From positions 868,001 to 932,000 of the forward strand of contig JAQSEB010000093.1 of NCBI GenBank assembly GCA_030063045.1: DNA of 64,000 nt. Reading direction: 5' to 3'. Below, one piece after another: positions 1 to 11,800 of this stretch. The notes under the pieces were generated by a model. That model was given only the letters and a program-made list of their open reading frames with translations, was not told where the DNA came from and searched no databases. Positions within the stretch are counted from its first letter, which is position 1. Each line of letters begins with the position of its first letter. A program made the position numbers and the translations under genes. This DNA is from Pratylenchus scribneri. Its lineage: Eukaryota > Nematoda > Chromadorea > Rhabditida > Pratylenchidae.

Positions 1-169
1 ATAAGAAAAATGCAAATTTCGGCCCTTCTTTCCACTACAACAATCAATTCTGCGCGACATTTTTATTGTGCCTTCCTATTTGGCCATAAATTTGGAGCCA
101 ATTATTATGCTGGCGGATTCCCTATTCATCCTTTTGATTTTTAATGGTTTAGTACACCCAAAAGCCTAA

Positions 170-486
170 AATACCAATTTATCGCCGTTAACCAATTTTA
201 ATAATTTTACTATTAAATTAAAGAACAGACTTTTGATTGTTAATTAATTTTATTAACTTGGATCAAAATTGTTGAATTTGTGCCCAAAAATCACTTAGAA
301 TAACTTTACATGGATTAGCGAAATTTTCATTGGTTTTTTTTCATAATTCTATCAATTCTGAACCAATTTAAATAAAATTAATATCATTTGATAGCCAAAA
401 GTCTACCCTTTAATTTGATATAAAAAACATTAAAATTAGTTTATTAGTCCTTGTTAGGTTATTATAAACGGCGCCAACTTGGATTG
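170..486. repeat. Family D inverted repeat, copy 1
   Basis: A palindromic element whose arms hold AATTTAAATAAAATTAATAT and its complement. The right end is GGCGCCAACTTGG. Confidence 0.72.
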
Positions 487-1234
487 CTCTCTGATGTCGC
501 TCCTTATCAATAAAATCATTTTACTTTGCAAACCATAAAGTCACATTTCCAATTTCCATGTATGTATTTGCCAATTGACACCAAACCCCTTCTCTTTTTT
601 CTTCCATTTTCACGTTTCTTTCCTTCATTTACATTTTTATTCCCATATTTGAAACGGGAATGAAGAAAAAAAAATGGGGACTTGCCCAAATGAATCATCA
701 CCGTTAATTCCACCTCCACCCGCGTCTCCTTCCCAACCAATTTCTTGCTCAATATTTCCCATATCCATTATTATTGGTCCATCAACAATATTCCTTCCTT
801 CCTTTCCATTCTTCCAATCCAAATTCCATTTTCGCGCACCGTTGGTCAACCATCCATCCGTCCATCTTTTCCACCAATTTCTTCTTCCACCTAACAACAA
901 ATCCAATTCATTTTCCAAATATTTTAATCTTCGCCCCCGACAAATATGAAAGCAAATCAAAATTGCAATTTTGCACCATTGGGTAAAATCATATTCGGCC
1001 CTGAGGCGAAATATTTGTTCCCTCCTTCCCAAGGGGAATATTTCGCGCAATCACATTTCGCGCATTGCCCAAAGCAGCAATAAAGAAGGAGGATGATGGG
1101 AATCGCACGGGTGGATGAATCAATTTATATGCCCAAAACAATCTTTATATAATCAGTCAGCCAAACCATTTTAATTAATTCCTTCCACGCCAATCAACTC
1201 ATAAAAACGATAATTCTTTTATAAGCAAGGAACA

Positions 1235-1575
1235 ATTCAGCACCTAGGCTCTTCTTTTGGCCATAGCTCAGCGAGGCAATGCCAATTCGGGAAGGCGATA
1301 TGCCATTTTAAAGCCCAAAGTATCCTCTAAAATGTGGCCGTATTACATTTTATGGAATGCAAGATTTACAAATGTTACAGTTATTTGAGTATAACAAACC
1401 CGAATTTTCTGATGAATGAGGAAAAACCTTCATTTTACAAATTTTGTTAACATTTCATTAAATTAGAAAAGCCACTTTTTAGAGGACATTTAGAGCTTTC
1501 AAATGGCATAGAGCCTTCCTAAATTGGTTACTTCCTTCTCGAGATATGGCCAAAAGAATGTCTTAGTTAGGTGCT
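1235..1575. mobile_element. Family A MITE, copy 1
   Basis: Full-length copy. It starts at CAGCACCTAGG and ends with the complement GGTGCTC; the arms carry GGCCATAGCTC and GAGATATGGCC. Typical inner landmarks are AAGGCGATATGCCATTT and CCACTTTTTAGAGGACA. Confidence 0.85.
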
Positions 1576-2189
1576 CAATTTCACCATATACGAGCCATAT
1601 TTCATTCCTTCCTTCACAACAAAATTATTCAATTCAATTATCAATTCTATTGCTTAATCATCCCAACAAAATTTGCAAATAAGCCCCAGAGGAATAGGCA
1701 TGAATGATTAACAAATGCTTCCTCCCACTGATTTGCCTTTTTAAATCAGATTTTCCATTGTTTCTCTCTCCTCTTTCCTTCCAAATGAATGATCAAATTG
1801 ATCACAAATAAATTGACTAATTCAATTATTCTATTCCTGGCCATTCCTCCAATTCCTTCCTTTTCTTTTGGTGTATTAATTTGGGAAAAAACCCTTCTTC
1901 TTTTTGCTATATTACTTTAGGGAAAAAACGATTGGAATGCGTACGATTGATTGATTGTTCAGAGCAGATTGAATGAAATTGATTGGCCAAAAATTCATCG
2001 ACCCCTGGCCAAAGATTAATTGGTGTAGGGGCGAGGGAAGACCTAAATGACTAATTTGAGTTTTAATTCTGACTCTCTCGAGAAGTATATAATTTTTTAT
2101 GAAAACCACTGAAAATGACGCAAAAAAAGGATTGAGAATTGCCGAAAAGATAATAACCGCTTCGAAGTTAATCCACGGCCCATAAACCT

Positions 2190-2480
2190 GATTTCCAATC
2201 GATAAATCTCGTCAAAACGCATCATTTGATAATGTTTTAGTTTGGGTTTAGCCAATTATAACTTAGTTTTGAACCAATAAACCAAACCCTTTGATTTTCA
2301 CCAAACCATAACAAAATTATATACCATTCAATGCGCCTTGTCTTGACCAGCTCTATCCAATGTGGGATATTCTTTGTAACTTTAGGATAAACTCTTAAAC
2401 CATTATAATTAATTTTGAGCCCTTTTCTTTGCCAAAACACTATCAAAATTGTCCGAAACCTTCGATACGAAAACCCCACA
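2190..2480. repeat. Family C inverted repeat, copy 1
   Basis: Landmarks shared by the family: CGATAAATCTCGTCAAAACG, AACTTAGTTTTGAACCA and AGCTCTATCCAAT. Here the GGTTTAAACC block is lost. Confidence 0.65.
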
Positions 2481-2820
2481 CATTTGCGGCATATCCCCTT
2501 CCAATTTTTCCTCTACCATTTTTTGCTGCATTTGGCCATCATCCATCCGGCCAGCCGGGTCCCTTCCTTCCTTTTATTCCATTTAAAGCCGACTTTCCCC
2601 CACACCCATTTCCAATCTTCCTCGCAATTTATCCCCCCCCCCCCCAAACATTCTCCTCATTTGTGTTCTTCCCCTTACATTCCAATTCCTTCCCCTTTTA
2701 AGCCGGGGCCTCTGCCAGTCGGCCACAATCAATTTTTCATTTTATTTTCTTTTTATACATTCAAAAGTGGCCTCAAAGGGGAATAAAAAAGGCAATTTTT
2801 CATTCATTATTTTTTTTATC

Positions 2821-2822
2821 AG
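2821..2822 (+). promoter_or_regulatory. Candidate trans-splice or 5' UTR acceptor before p190RhoGAP
   Basis: A T-rich run ending in ATCAG closes at 2822, 51 nt upstream of the ATG. Nematode mRNAs are often trans-spliced to a leader at such a site. It could equally be the acceptor of a 5' UTR intron, or chance. Transcript ends would decide. Confidence 0.35.
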
Positions 2823-2873
2823 TAAAAATAGCAAAAATTGATCAATTTTCCCGGTGAAGGCCTGCTGCCGTGA

Positions 2874-5800
2874 ATGTCCCCTCTCAAATCTCCACATCAT
2901 CAAGTTGGCCCATCAACTTCCAATTCCTCATTTACATCGGGCGCAAATAAAGCCAACAGCAGCAAAAAATTGGCCGGAACAGTTTGCATCCTTGGCCTAA
3001 GTGGCCCCGAGCAGGAAAAGGGCGCATTGGGCGTTGGGAAATCGACACTTTGCAATCGAATTGTATGGGATAATGCTTTAGGGAACTTGGGTCATTCTAT
3101 TTATCGTAGCTTATTAGTGAGACAATTTTCAGTTCATGAAGGCAATAATCTACCATTGGAAAGCTCAAAATAATTTCTAAAAATGGCTTATTAAAATTTT
3201 TATTAAATCGAAACTTAAAAAATTTCATGTCTAAGAATAATAAACCCGAATTTTTGAAGAAGCCGCTTATTTTACAAATAAACATTTCAAAACAATTAGA
3301 ATTTGCCATTTTTTAGCGGACATTTAGGTTTTTCAAATGGCATATCGCCTTCCTGAATTGGTTGCTCTCTTGTTGAGATATGGCCAAAAGGAAAGCTCAT
3401 GTATTAAAATTTCCGAGCAATAATTGGAGAAATGAATGGAGGGAAATTAAAATTATTTAAATTTCTCTTTGAAACACAGGTCCGTCCCAATTTTGTTGAC
3501 TTCAGCACAGAACATCTGAATTGCCTTTCACAGGTAGGCTTTTGGTCTTTGCTATCTTTGCCATTTTCGCTAATTTGGTCTCATTTCATTTTAAAAATTT
3601 TTTCTATTTTAAATGTAATATTTCTTAAATAAATTGATTCATCCTTTAAGGAAATATAGCTTCAAAAACAAATTTTTAATTATTCAAATTTTTCGGCCAT
3701 AGTTCTCTCTGAAATTAAGCCAATCCATTCTTTTCCATATCATTAAAATTCAATAAAACTCATCTAACTCTTTAATTAGGCATCATTAATAAAAATGTTT
3801 CAATGCATAATGTAAAGCCTCGGGCCAAAATCACTTATTCGCTTTTCCTAATTCCTCTAATTCATTAATATTCCCACTATTTTATTATTTAGGCCGATTT
3901 CCTTTGTTCGCCCGTCATCAATGCCAACCATTGGCTATATTGGGGTGAAGTTGAGCTGGAAAAGGAGTGGAAAATGGAGGGAAGAAATTTGCCAATGCCA
4001 AATGCCAATAAGCGGTTCACTCATTTGCGAGTGGTGGAACAAACTGTGTTCGTGGATGATGAAGGATTTGCGCCCTTGGGCACAACACTTCGACGGGGAA
4101 AAGTGGCGGAGGATTATTCGAGAAAGGCATTGGTCACACAATTGGAAAGTGCCGGAAAAATTGCCTATCAAAGCAGGGTTGGTGAAAATCGGAGATGGGA
4201 CTTTTCTATTGTTACCTGGGCAATTTTTTGAAATTGTAAAATATTTGGTAAAAATATTGGTCTTTCTTCATTGATCAGATAATTCAGGTTTATATTACAT
4301 AAAGACATGCAACTTTTAAAAGATTGAAATTTATAAAATTAAAATAGTCCACTTTTTAGAGGACACTTTGGGCTTTAAAATGGCATATTGCCTTCCCAGA
4401 TGGGTTTTAGCCTCGTTGAGATATAAACAAAAGAAGCCCGCGGGTATTGAAAAGAAATTTCCCCCTTTGAGGGAAGAGATATAAATCCAAATCAATTCTT
4501 AAGGACCAACTTGGACAAGAAGGCGACTTTGCATGGGAGGAATTGCCGGATGGAGGCCAAATTAATGTGGATGCGTTTTGCATCCTCTTTGATGTTTCCG
4601 CCGTACCGGGTCGTTCCCAACAAAGTCAATCCGCATTCATTGCCTCACTCTTGCTGGGTGCTGCCAAAATGAAAAAGCCCATCTTTTTGGTAGCCACAAA
4701 ATTCGATGAATGCTCAATGGAGGGGAAGGCGGAATGGCAAAAATTGTTGGCCAGGAAAGAGTTGAAAACAATGGTCCAACAACAAATTCAAGCAGTGGTG
4801 GAATTTTCCGCGTTGGAAAATGTGAATGTGGCCGAATTGGTTTGGTCAATTGTGGATTCAATGGAGAAAAACAGAAATAAATCTGCCAACACGCATCGAA
4901 GCATTCTACCATATTCGGATGCCCTTCAACAGCGTCGATATCAAATTGAACAAATCAAGTCGAATAAATTATTTTTATTCATTAATAAATCAACTTTCAA
5001 GGCTTGATTTCCACGCGCTTCTTCATTCCGTACTCCCCAGGGAGGAATATTTGCTGAAAAGAGGCGAAATAAGTTGGGCTCGCTTGTTGGCTGATGGCAT
5101 AATTAGCATGCAGCCTGGCTACAATCGATTCATTCGGGAATTTGGGCCAAAGGCGGCAAAATATGCATTCAATGAACATTTGAGAGCTTGCAGAGAATGG
5201 TTAGTGTGGGGGAAATTTAAAAAATTCCGCCCTGGCGAACTTAGAATAATTCCGCCTGGCGAACTTAGAATAATTCCGCCTGGCGAACTTAGAATAATTC
5301 CGCCTGGCGAACTTAGAATAATTCCGCCTGGCGAACTAAGAATAATTCCGCCTAGCGAACTTAGAATAATTCCGCCTGGCGAACTAAGAATAATTCCGCC
5401 TAGCGAACTTAGAATAATTCCGCCTGGCGAACTTAGAATAATTCCGCCTGGCGAACTTAGAATAATTCCGCCTGGCGAACTTAGAATAATTCCGCCTGGC
5501 GAACTTAGAATAATTCCGCCTGTTTTAATTTCGCCTGTTTCGTTAACATAATTCTGCCTTTCAATTAAATATCTAATGGTAAAAAATTTATTATAATTTC
5601 AAAATTTTATTGAGTTATTAGCCAATATGAAAAATTCATGTAGCCTTCTAAATCTTAAAGCTTAATCCATCCTCTCTCATATTCAGGTGGTTCGACCATG
5701 AATTGTCCGTGCGATTAGGCTCACTTCGTGATGTTCTCCGGAGAATGTTTTCCCGCTCATTTCTTTGTCAAATTCGTTGGCCACAATTGATTAAGGAAAT

Positions 5801-8800
5801 TGAAGTTCATCCAGAATTTGACACTTTCTTCCAACCACTGGGCCGCAGTTTGGACCGATTCTCCACAATAAATGACCAACAATGGGTAGGCCTATAATTG
5901 AGATTGGCCGGAAAAATGATCAATCCAAATTTTGTTCATTTTCAAGTGAATATTAGCTAATAAATTTATCAAATTTGATACTATTTTAGAGCTCTGATTG
6001 GGTTGCATTGATTAGAGAAATATTAGTGAATTTGATATTGACCAAAAAAGCAAAATACGCAAAAATCAAGTAGTTTTCGTTTTTAGACCATAACTTTGTG
6101 GACAAATAAATTTTGGATCCATATTTTTGATATCAAAATGCTCTAAAGAAAGAGCGAGTTTCATATTTCATTATTATAAAAAATTTTTATTAATAGCTTA
6201 AAAGATGCTAAATTGGTCCGGAAAATTCGGATAGCATTCATTTGAGGGGTGAAGAAAAAATTCCTAATTTTAATAGGACGAAAGGCTGCCAAGTGAATTA
6301 CTTCAAAAGGCAGAATCTGAAGGAATATTTGTGGAAATGCAAAGAGAATTACTCAATGAAATTGCGCTGGAAAGGCAGGCGGACAAATTCCGACAATTAT
6401 TGGCCCAAAAGGAGGCCATCACTCCGGGTCGTTCATTTTCTGATGCAAAAGTGATGGTGGACGAATTGGCGGCATTCGAGCAGGCATTGCCCCCGGGCAC
6501 GGCATTGCGCATTTATGAACAATATCAAGTTAGAAAAGGGCGAGGCGGACATTTCATTACCGCCTATACAATACCCTGGGTCATTCTTTTGGTCATTGCT
6601 CGAGAAGGAAGCAACCAATTCTTGAAGGCGATATGCCATTTTAACGCCCTAAATGTCCTCTAAAAAGTGGCTTATCTAATTTTTTGGAAATTTTAAAATA
6701 ATTTAAAAATAAGCTGCTTTCCCTCAACAAAATTCGGGTTTATTCCACTCAAAGACATGTAACTTTTTTTAATGTTTAATTTCATCAAAAAAGGCCAATT
6801 TTTGGATAAATTTGATATTTGAACGGCCAAGTACTGAATTGGCGACACTTAGTTAGATGTCCCCTTGGGCCTATAGGAGAGGGGAAAGAATGGAATTATA
6901 TAAGAATTTCAGGAGGAAATCATTCAAAGGGCACAACGAGATTTCATGGAGCTTCTTTTGGAACAAATTGAACTGTTCGTGGACATTGTTGTTCTTTGGC
7001 GCACTAAACATCCAGAATTGCCACCGCTGATTGGGTTGGATGCAAAACAGAATGCTGCAGTGCATGCCATCCTCATGGAGGATAAAAGGTAAATGTAAAC
7101 GGTTTTGGGCATTTTTAAGACATGAATGGATAATGGAAAAATTTTGGATACAAAAATGAAAAATTTTGGAATTCTTTTTTTTAACATATTCTCAATCCTT
7201 AAATCGGCATGGCAAGGACCATTTAATTTATTTCAATTCATATATTTTTAAAAATTAATTTTTGAATATTACAACCCTAAAGGGTATCTTATTAGGGAAT
7301 TAAAATGTAGCCTAGAATTGCAATTTTTCTGAATTTTTTTTATTAAAATTTTTTTTTTTCAACATCCGAACGATTCCTATTTTAGTCCATTTTACACCTT
7401 AATTTTTAAATATTTTTTGAATACCTTTATTCATATCCTCAAGGGATTTCAAAAATAATATAATTAATTTTTTTCATTTTAATCGTACTTTTGATATTTT
7501 TTAGGACTAAATGAAAACTTTTTGGAATTTTTAATTTTTTTTTTATCTATTCTCCATCCTAAATTACACGGCAATTAATATTTTGATTTTTAATTAAATT
7601 TTAATATCCAATTCTCCACATTTCTTAGGTATCGAACACTCAATGGCCTTCCGGATTTACGGTCAACTCTGATTGGCCAATTTGCCAGTTTCCTTTCATT
7701 GCCTCTGGAAAGGCATTGTCCCGGTGGATCATTTTGTGCCGATTTGGGAGCATCCATTCTCCTTCAACGGCACATGTCTGCCCAATATTTTTATTTCCTC
7801 AAATCTTTTAAATTCAATAAATTTTCAGTCAAAATTCCTCCAGCAATTTCTTTACCATTGAATTGGCCATGCATGGCCCACCCAAGTAATTTTTGGCAGA
7901 TATTTATTATTAATCTACGCTTTTTCCTTATCAGATTGACTTCTGAATTGTTCGCTGCCATTCGAGTGAGTCTCTAGATTTTCACTCCTTTTTTCTATCT
8001 GAATTTTCCAATTATTTTAATTTTAATACCATTGAATTAAGCTCTTTCTATTGAGCAATTTGATATCAGAATAATTGATTAAAACTTAATTTGCCAGACT
8101 ATTATTACAAAAAATCTATCCAATTTTGGACTATTTTGCCGACTTTTTTTTCACATTACCAATTCCTCATCACAATCTGGGCTATAAAATAATAATAAAT
8201 TTGCTGGTAGGCTGAATTTTTCTTATTAATCAACCAGGCGGAATTAAAACATAGTCAAATAGTCAGGAATTAGTCTTATTAACTTAATGCTAATATCCAC
8301 TTGTTGGGTGTGCAAAATTTAACTATCATAATTGATTTTGTTCCAAATTCTCTTCCACAATATAATTCCCATTCAGTCCCATATTACCGGTACATCTACA
8401 TCATCAAATTCGTCGCCCATTTTCCTTCACAATGGCCTCTCTGTTCGATTTGGCCCGGCAACCAACAAATTGGCCAATTGCCATCATCCAAATTGTTCTT
8501 CCCATTCTTCACTTTGCTCATCCGCTTCCTCCTCCGCCTCATCCTGCTGCCCTTCGCCCTCTCCTTCCCTTTCGGCCCGAATTCCCAGTGAACTTTTCCT
8601 CTTCTCAACGCTGGAAGAAGCCGAACAACATTTCCATTCGGCCAATGCCATTTCCCCAAACAATTATTCCTCCCAACATCAATTCATCAGTCGCCCATCC
8701 ATTGGGGGAATTTGCCCTTTGGTCATTTTAATAGCTAAAATTGATGGGGATGGCCATAATGGCCAAATTCTTCAGCAAATTGTGAGACCGGAAAAGGTCA

Positions 8801-11800
8801 TAAAAATTTAATTTTACTATTTGAGGGCAACAAATTGGCCGATCATTTGGGCGGAATGTTCAAAGTTTTGCCCATAATTGATGGCACTGATTGTGAATTT
8901 GGCCAAGAAAATGATGTCAATGGGGATAATGTATTTATCAGGTCCTCAATAAATTCGGATAAATTACTTATCAGGTCATCACTAAATTAATTCATTTTAA
9001 AAAGAAAACCTGCTTTTTTTTTATAAATTGGCCATAAAAGAAATAAATTTAGTATTTATATGAGATACTAATATAGCATGGATTTAAAGTGGGCCCAATA
9101 GATTATTTTCATGACCCTAAAAAGTTTGGTTTAAAATACGAAAAAGAATGAATTGAGAATTGATGAGAGCTAGCAGATTGAGTTCCGACGTCATTTTTGT
9201 CCTTAACTCGAAAAAGGAGTAGCAATTCCGGCTGAAGGCGATATGCCATTTTAAAGCCCTAAATGTTCTCTAGTGGCTTTTCTAATTGTTTTTTAAATAT
9301 TAAAATAATTTAAAATAAGCGGCTTTCCTCAAAAAATTGGGTTTATTACACTCAAAGACATGTAACTTTTTTTAGAGCCTCGTTTTAATAAAATTTAAAA
9401 TGGCCAAATTTTAGAGTACACTTTGGGCTTTAAAATGGTATATCGCTTTCCGGAATAGGTTATTTCCTCTTAAAGATATGGTCAAAAATAGCTCACAGAT
9501 GTATAATTCAGAGTAGGGTTGCGCCCCCGCACCCGCGGGGGTCACCCCCGACGGGGATCCCCGCACTTTTTGGGTTTCACCCCCGACCCTATCCCCGCAT
9601 ATGCCACCCCCGCGCCCCCGCATCCCCGCAAGAGCCACCCCCGCGCCCCCGCATCCCCGCAAGAGCCACCCCCGCGCCCCCGCACCCCCGCGGGGGTGAA
9701 AATGCACCCCATATTATTGGATTTTTCAGGGAAAATGGGGTTCGATAGGGAAATTTTGACCAAATTTTTGTAGGATAGTAAAATTTTTTATTAAAATTTT
9801 TCTCTGCGAGGCTATTTTTAGATAAAATTTTTCGCTGCGCAGCCATTTTTGGATGAAATTTTTCTTCAAAAAAATTTTTTATTTGGAAAATGTGGCTTTT
9901 TAAAAAATTTACGCTACCCCCGCCCCCGCGGGGATCCCCGCGGGGGCCCCCGCAAGGGGTCACCCCCGAACCCGAACCCGCAAGTGCCAACCCCGCAAAC
10001 CCCGACCCCCGCACAACCCGCCCCCGCACTGCGGGGGCGCAACCCTAATTCAGAGGCCCTAAATTGTTGTCTACCCAAAAATTTTATGAATTTGACTTGA
10101 AGGCAAATTCATTTTACCCTCCTTTTTCTTAAAATGTAGCCGAATTCATTTGGACATGCTCCTTCACGAAATCTGTGCCCTCCAATTGGATTCGGGCCAT
10201 TCCGATTTGCGAGTTCGTTGTTCGTCAATGTGCGGTGATTCCACCTCAATTGAATCCATCCTTTCCCCACTTCTTGACCATTCCCACCTGCCAATTGATC
10301 ATTCGGGTAAGGCAAAAATAAAATATTAAATTATTTTACTTTTAAGGTCGAAAATTCTATTTTGATGCTCATTTGCCCAATGGAACAAATGAAGAAATAA
10401 TTGGCGAGGAAAATGGCAGCGGAAACAACTTGGCAAATTATAGTCCCAGGAAGGAAAGTCAGTTTTGACTTAAAATTGTGCCACATACTTGAGTTCTCTT
10501 CTAAGATTCTAAATTACATTATTTCAAATTTCGAGTGGTTAAATTTTAAATGAATAGATAGGAAAGGAATTTTACATAAATATTAAACCTAAAATTTTCG
10601 AAAAATCAGAGGAAGTTAGAAAACCAGCAGAAAGGCAAAAAATAGGAATCCTGAATTTTAAATTTGCCACATTCTCCAATGTCAATGTTGGAATTCCAGA
10701 ATAGAATTTGACTTAAAATTTTGAATATTTAATTTGGGATGATTTAATTAGGAAATTGGTCAATAGGAGCGAAAGGAAATTAGGAAAGCAGAAAAGCCAA
10801 TATGAGAATTTTAAATTTAAAAATAATTTGCAAGAAAATGTGAAGAAAAATTGATGGAATAAAATAATTAAAAGATGAATTCTTTATTAACTAATAAAAA
10901 AAACAATATCACTGAAAATGGCCAATATCTTTAATCCAATTTTTGATGATCGGTCATTTGTCTAATTTATCCAAAAAATTCAGATTAAATTCCATTTTTC
11001 TGTATCAATATTTGCTTAATTACTCAAAAAAATATTTTTTCCTTTAATAATCCCATTTTCCCATTTAATCAGTGCCATCCCCAACTCCAAGTCAACAAAA
11101 ACTATTCACCATCAATGCCAATAACCGACAAAATGGATGCAAAGCACGTGTTTGCATTTCAATTGGCTCATTCCATCAATGGCTTTTGGCCAAATGGCCA
11201 CTTCAATCCGTTCAAGGCCACATGCTCGTTTTCTCTCCCTCTCGTCGGGCATCATGGCGACATGCTCGATGCGCGGCCAAATTATTGTTGGATTCGGTTG
11301 GGCATTCACCGAATAATGGAGAAATGGAAGAGGAGGATCAAGAGAGACGGGCAATGGGCCGAAGTATTTTCTTGGTGGCATTGTTGGCCGAATCAAATGG
11401 AAATGGAACATTGCAAAATGATAAAGTAAGTATGAGATGATGATTATTTTGATGCTACATAAATTGGCACCGTTTATAATAATTCACTATATCAATTTTA
11501 TTGATTTCGCTATCAAGTTAAAGAGCAGATTCTTTGCTACCAAATGATATTAAATTTATTTTAAATTGACTCAAAAATGGTGGAGTTGTGTCCAAAATCA
11601 AAGACAAAAACCACAAACAAAGTGGGAGGGAAATTTAATAATATTACTATTACTATCTATAAAGTGGGGAGGGAGAGAATTAATTATGCCTCAGGCTAAA
11701 TCAACTATTTTCTTATCTTAACTCCCTTCCCCTACCGTATTACAAAGGGAAAGATGCCTTTTCCAATTCAGCGTCCACAAATATGCCATTAAGCTTCAAT

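Larger units (their letters stand above)
1..2873. other. Left flank without a recognised gene
   Basis: Contains one family D, one family A and one family C element. Pyrimidine-rich stretches at 590-920 and 2500-2720 create proline/serine-rich open frames with no family resemblance. TTTCGCGC motifs near 1040-1062 could belong to a promoter. The promoter of p190RhoGAP probably lies in the last kilobase. Confidence 0.6.

Noticed and set aside
3063..3173. Extension of p190RhoGAP exon 1 to the stop after 3173
   Set aside because: Splicing at 3062 to 3480 gives CNRI-VRPNFVDF, which matches p190 proteins. The extension runs into a family A element.
4826..5551. 241-codon open frame ending in GELRIIPP repeats
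   Set aside because: It overlaps p190RhoGAP exons 4-5 in a partly different frame and then runs into the intronic satellite. The conserved protein leaves by splicing at 5199.
9411..10029. Glycine/arginine-rich open frames on the minus strand
   Set aside because: They are translations of GC-rich transposon arms with CCCCCGC repeats in an intron.
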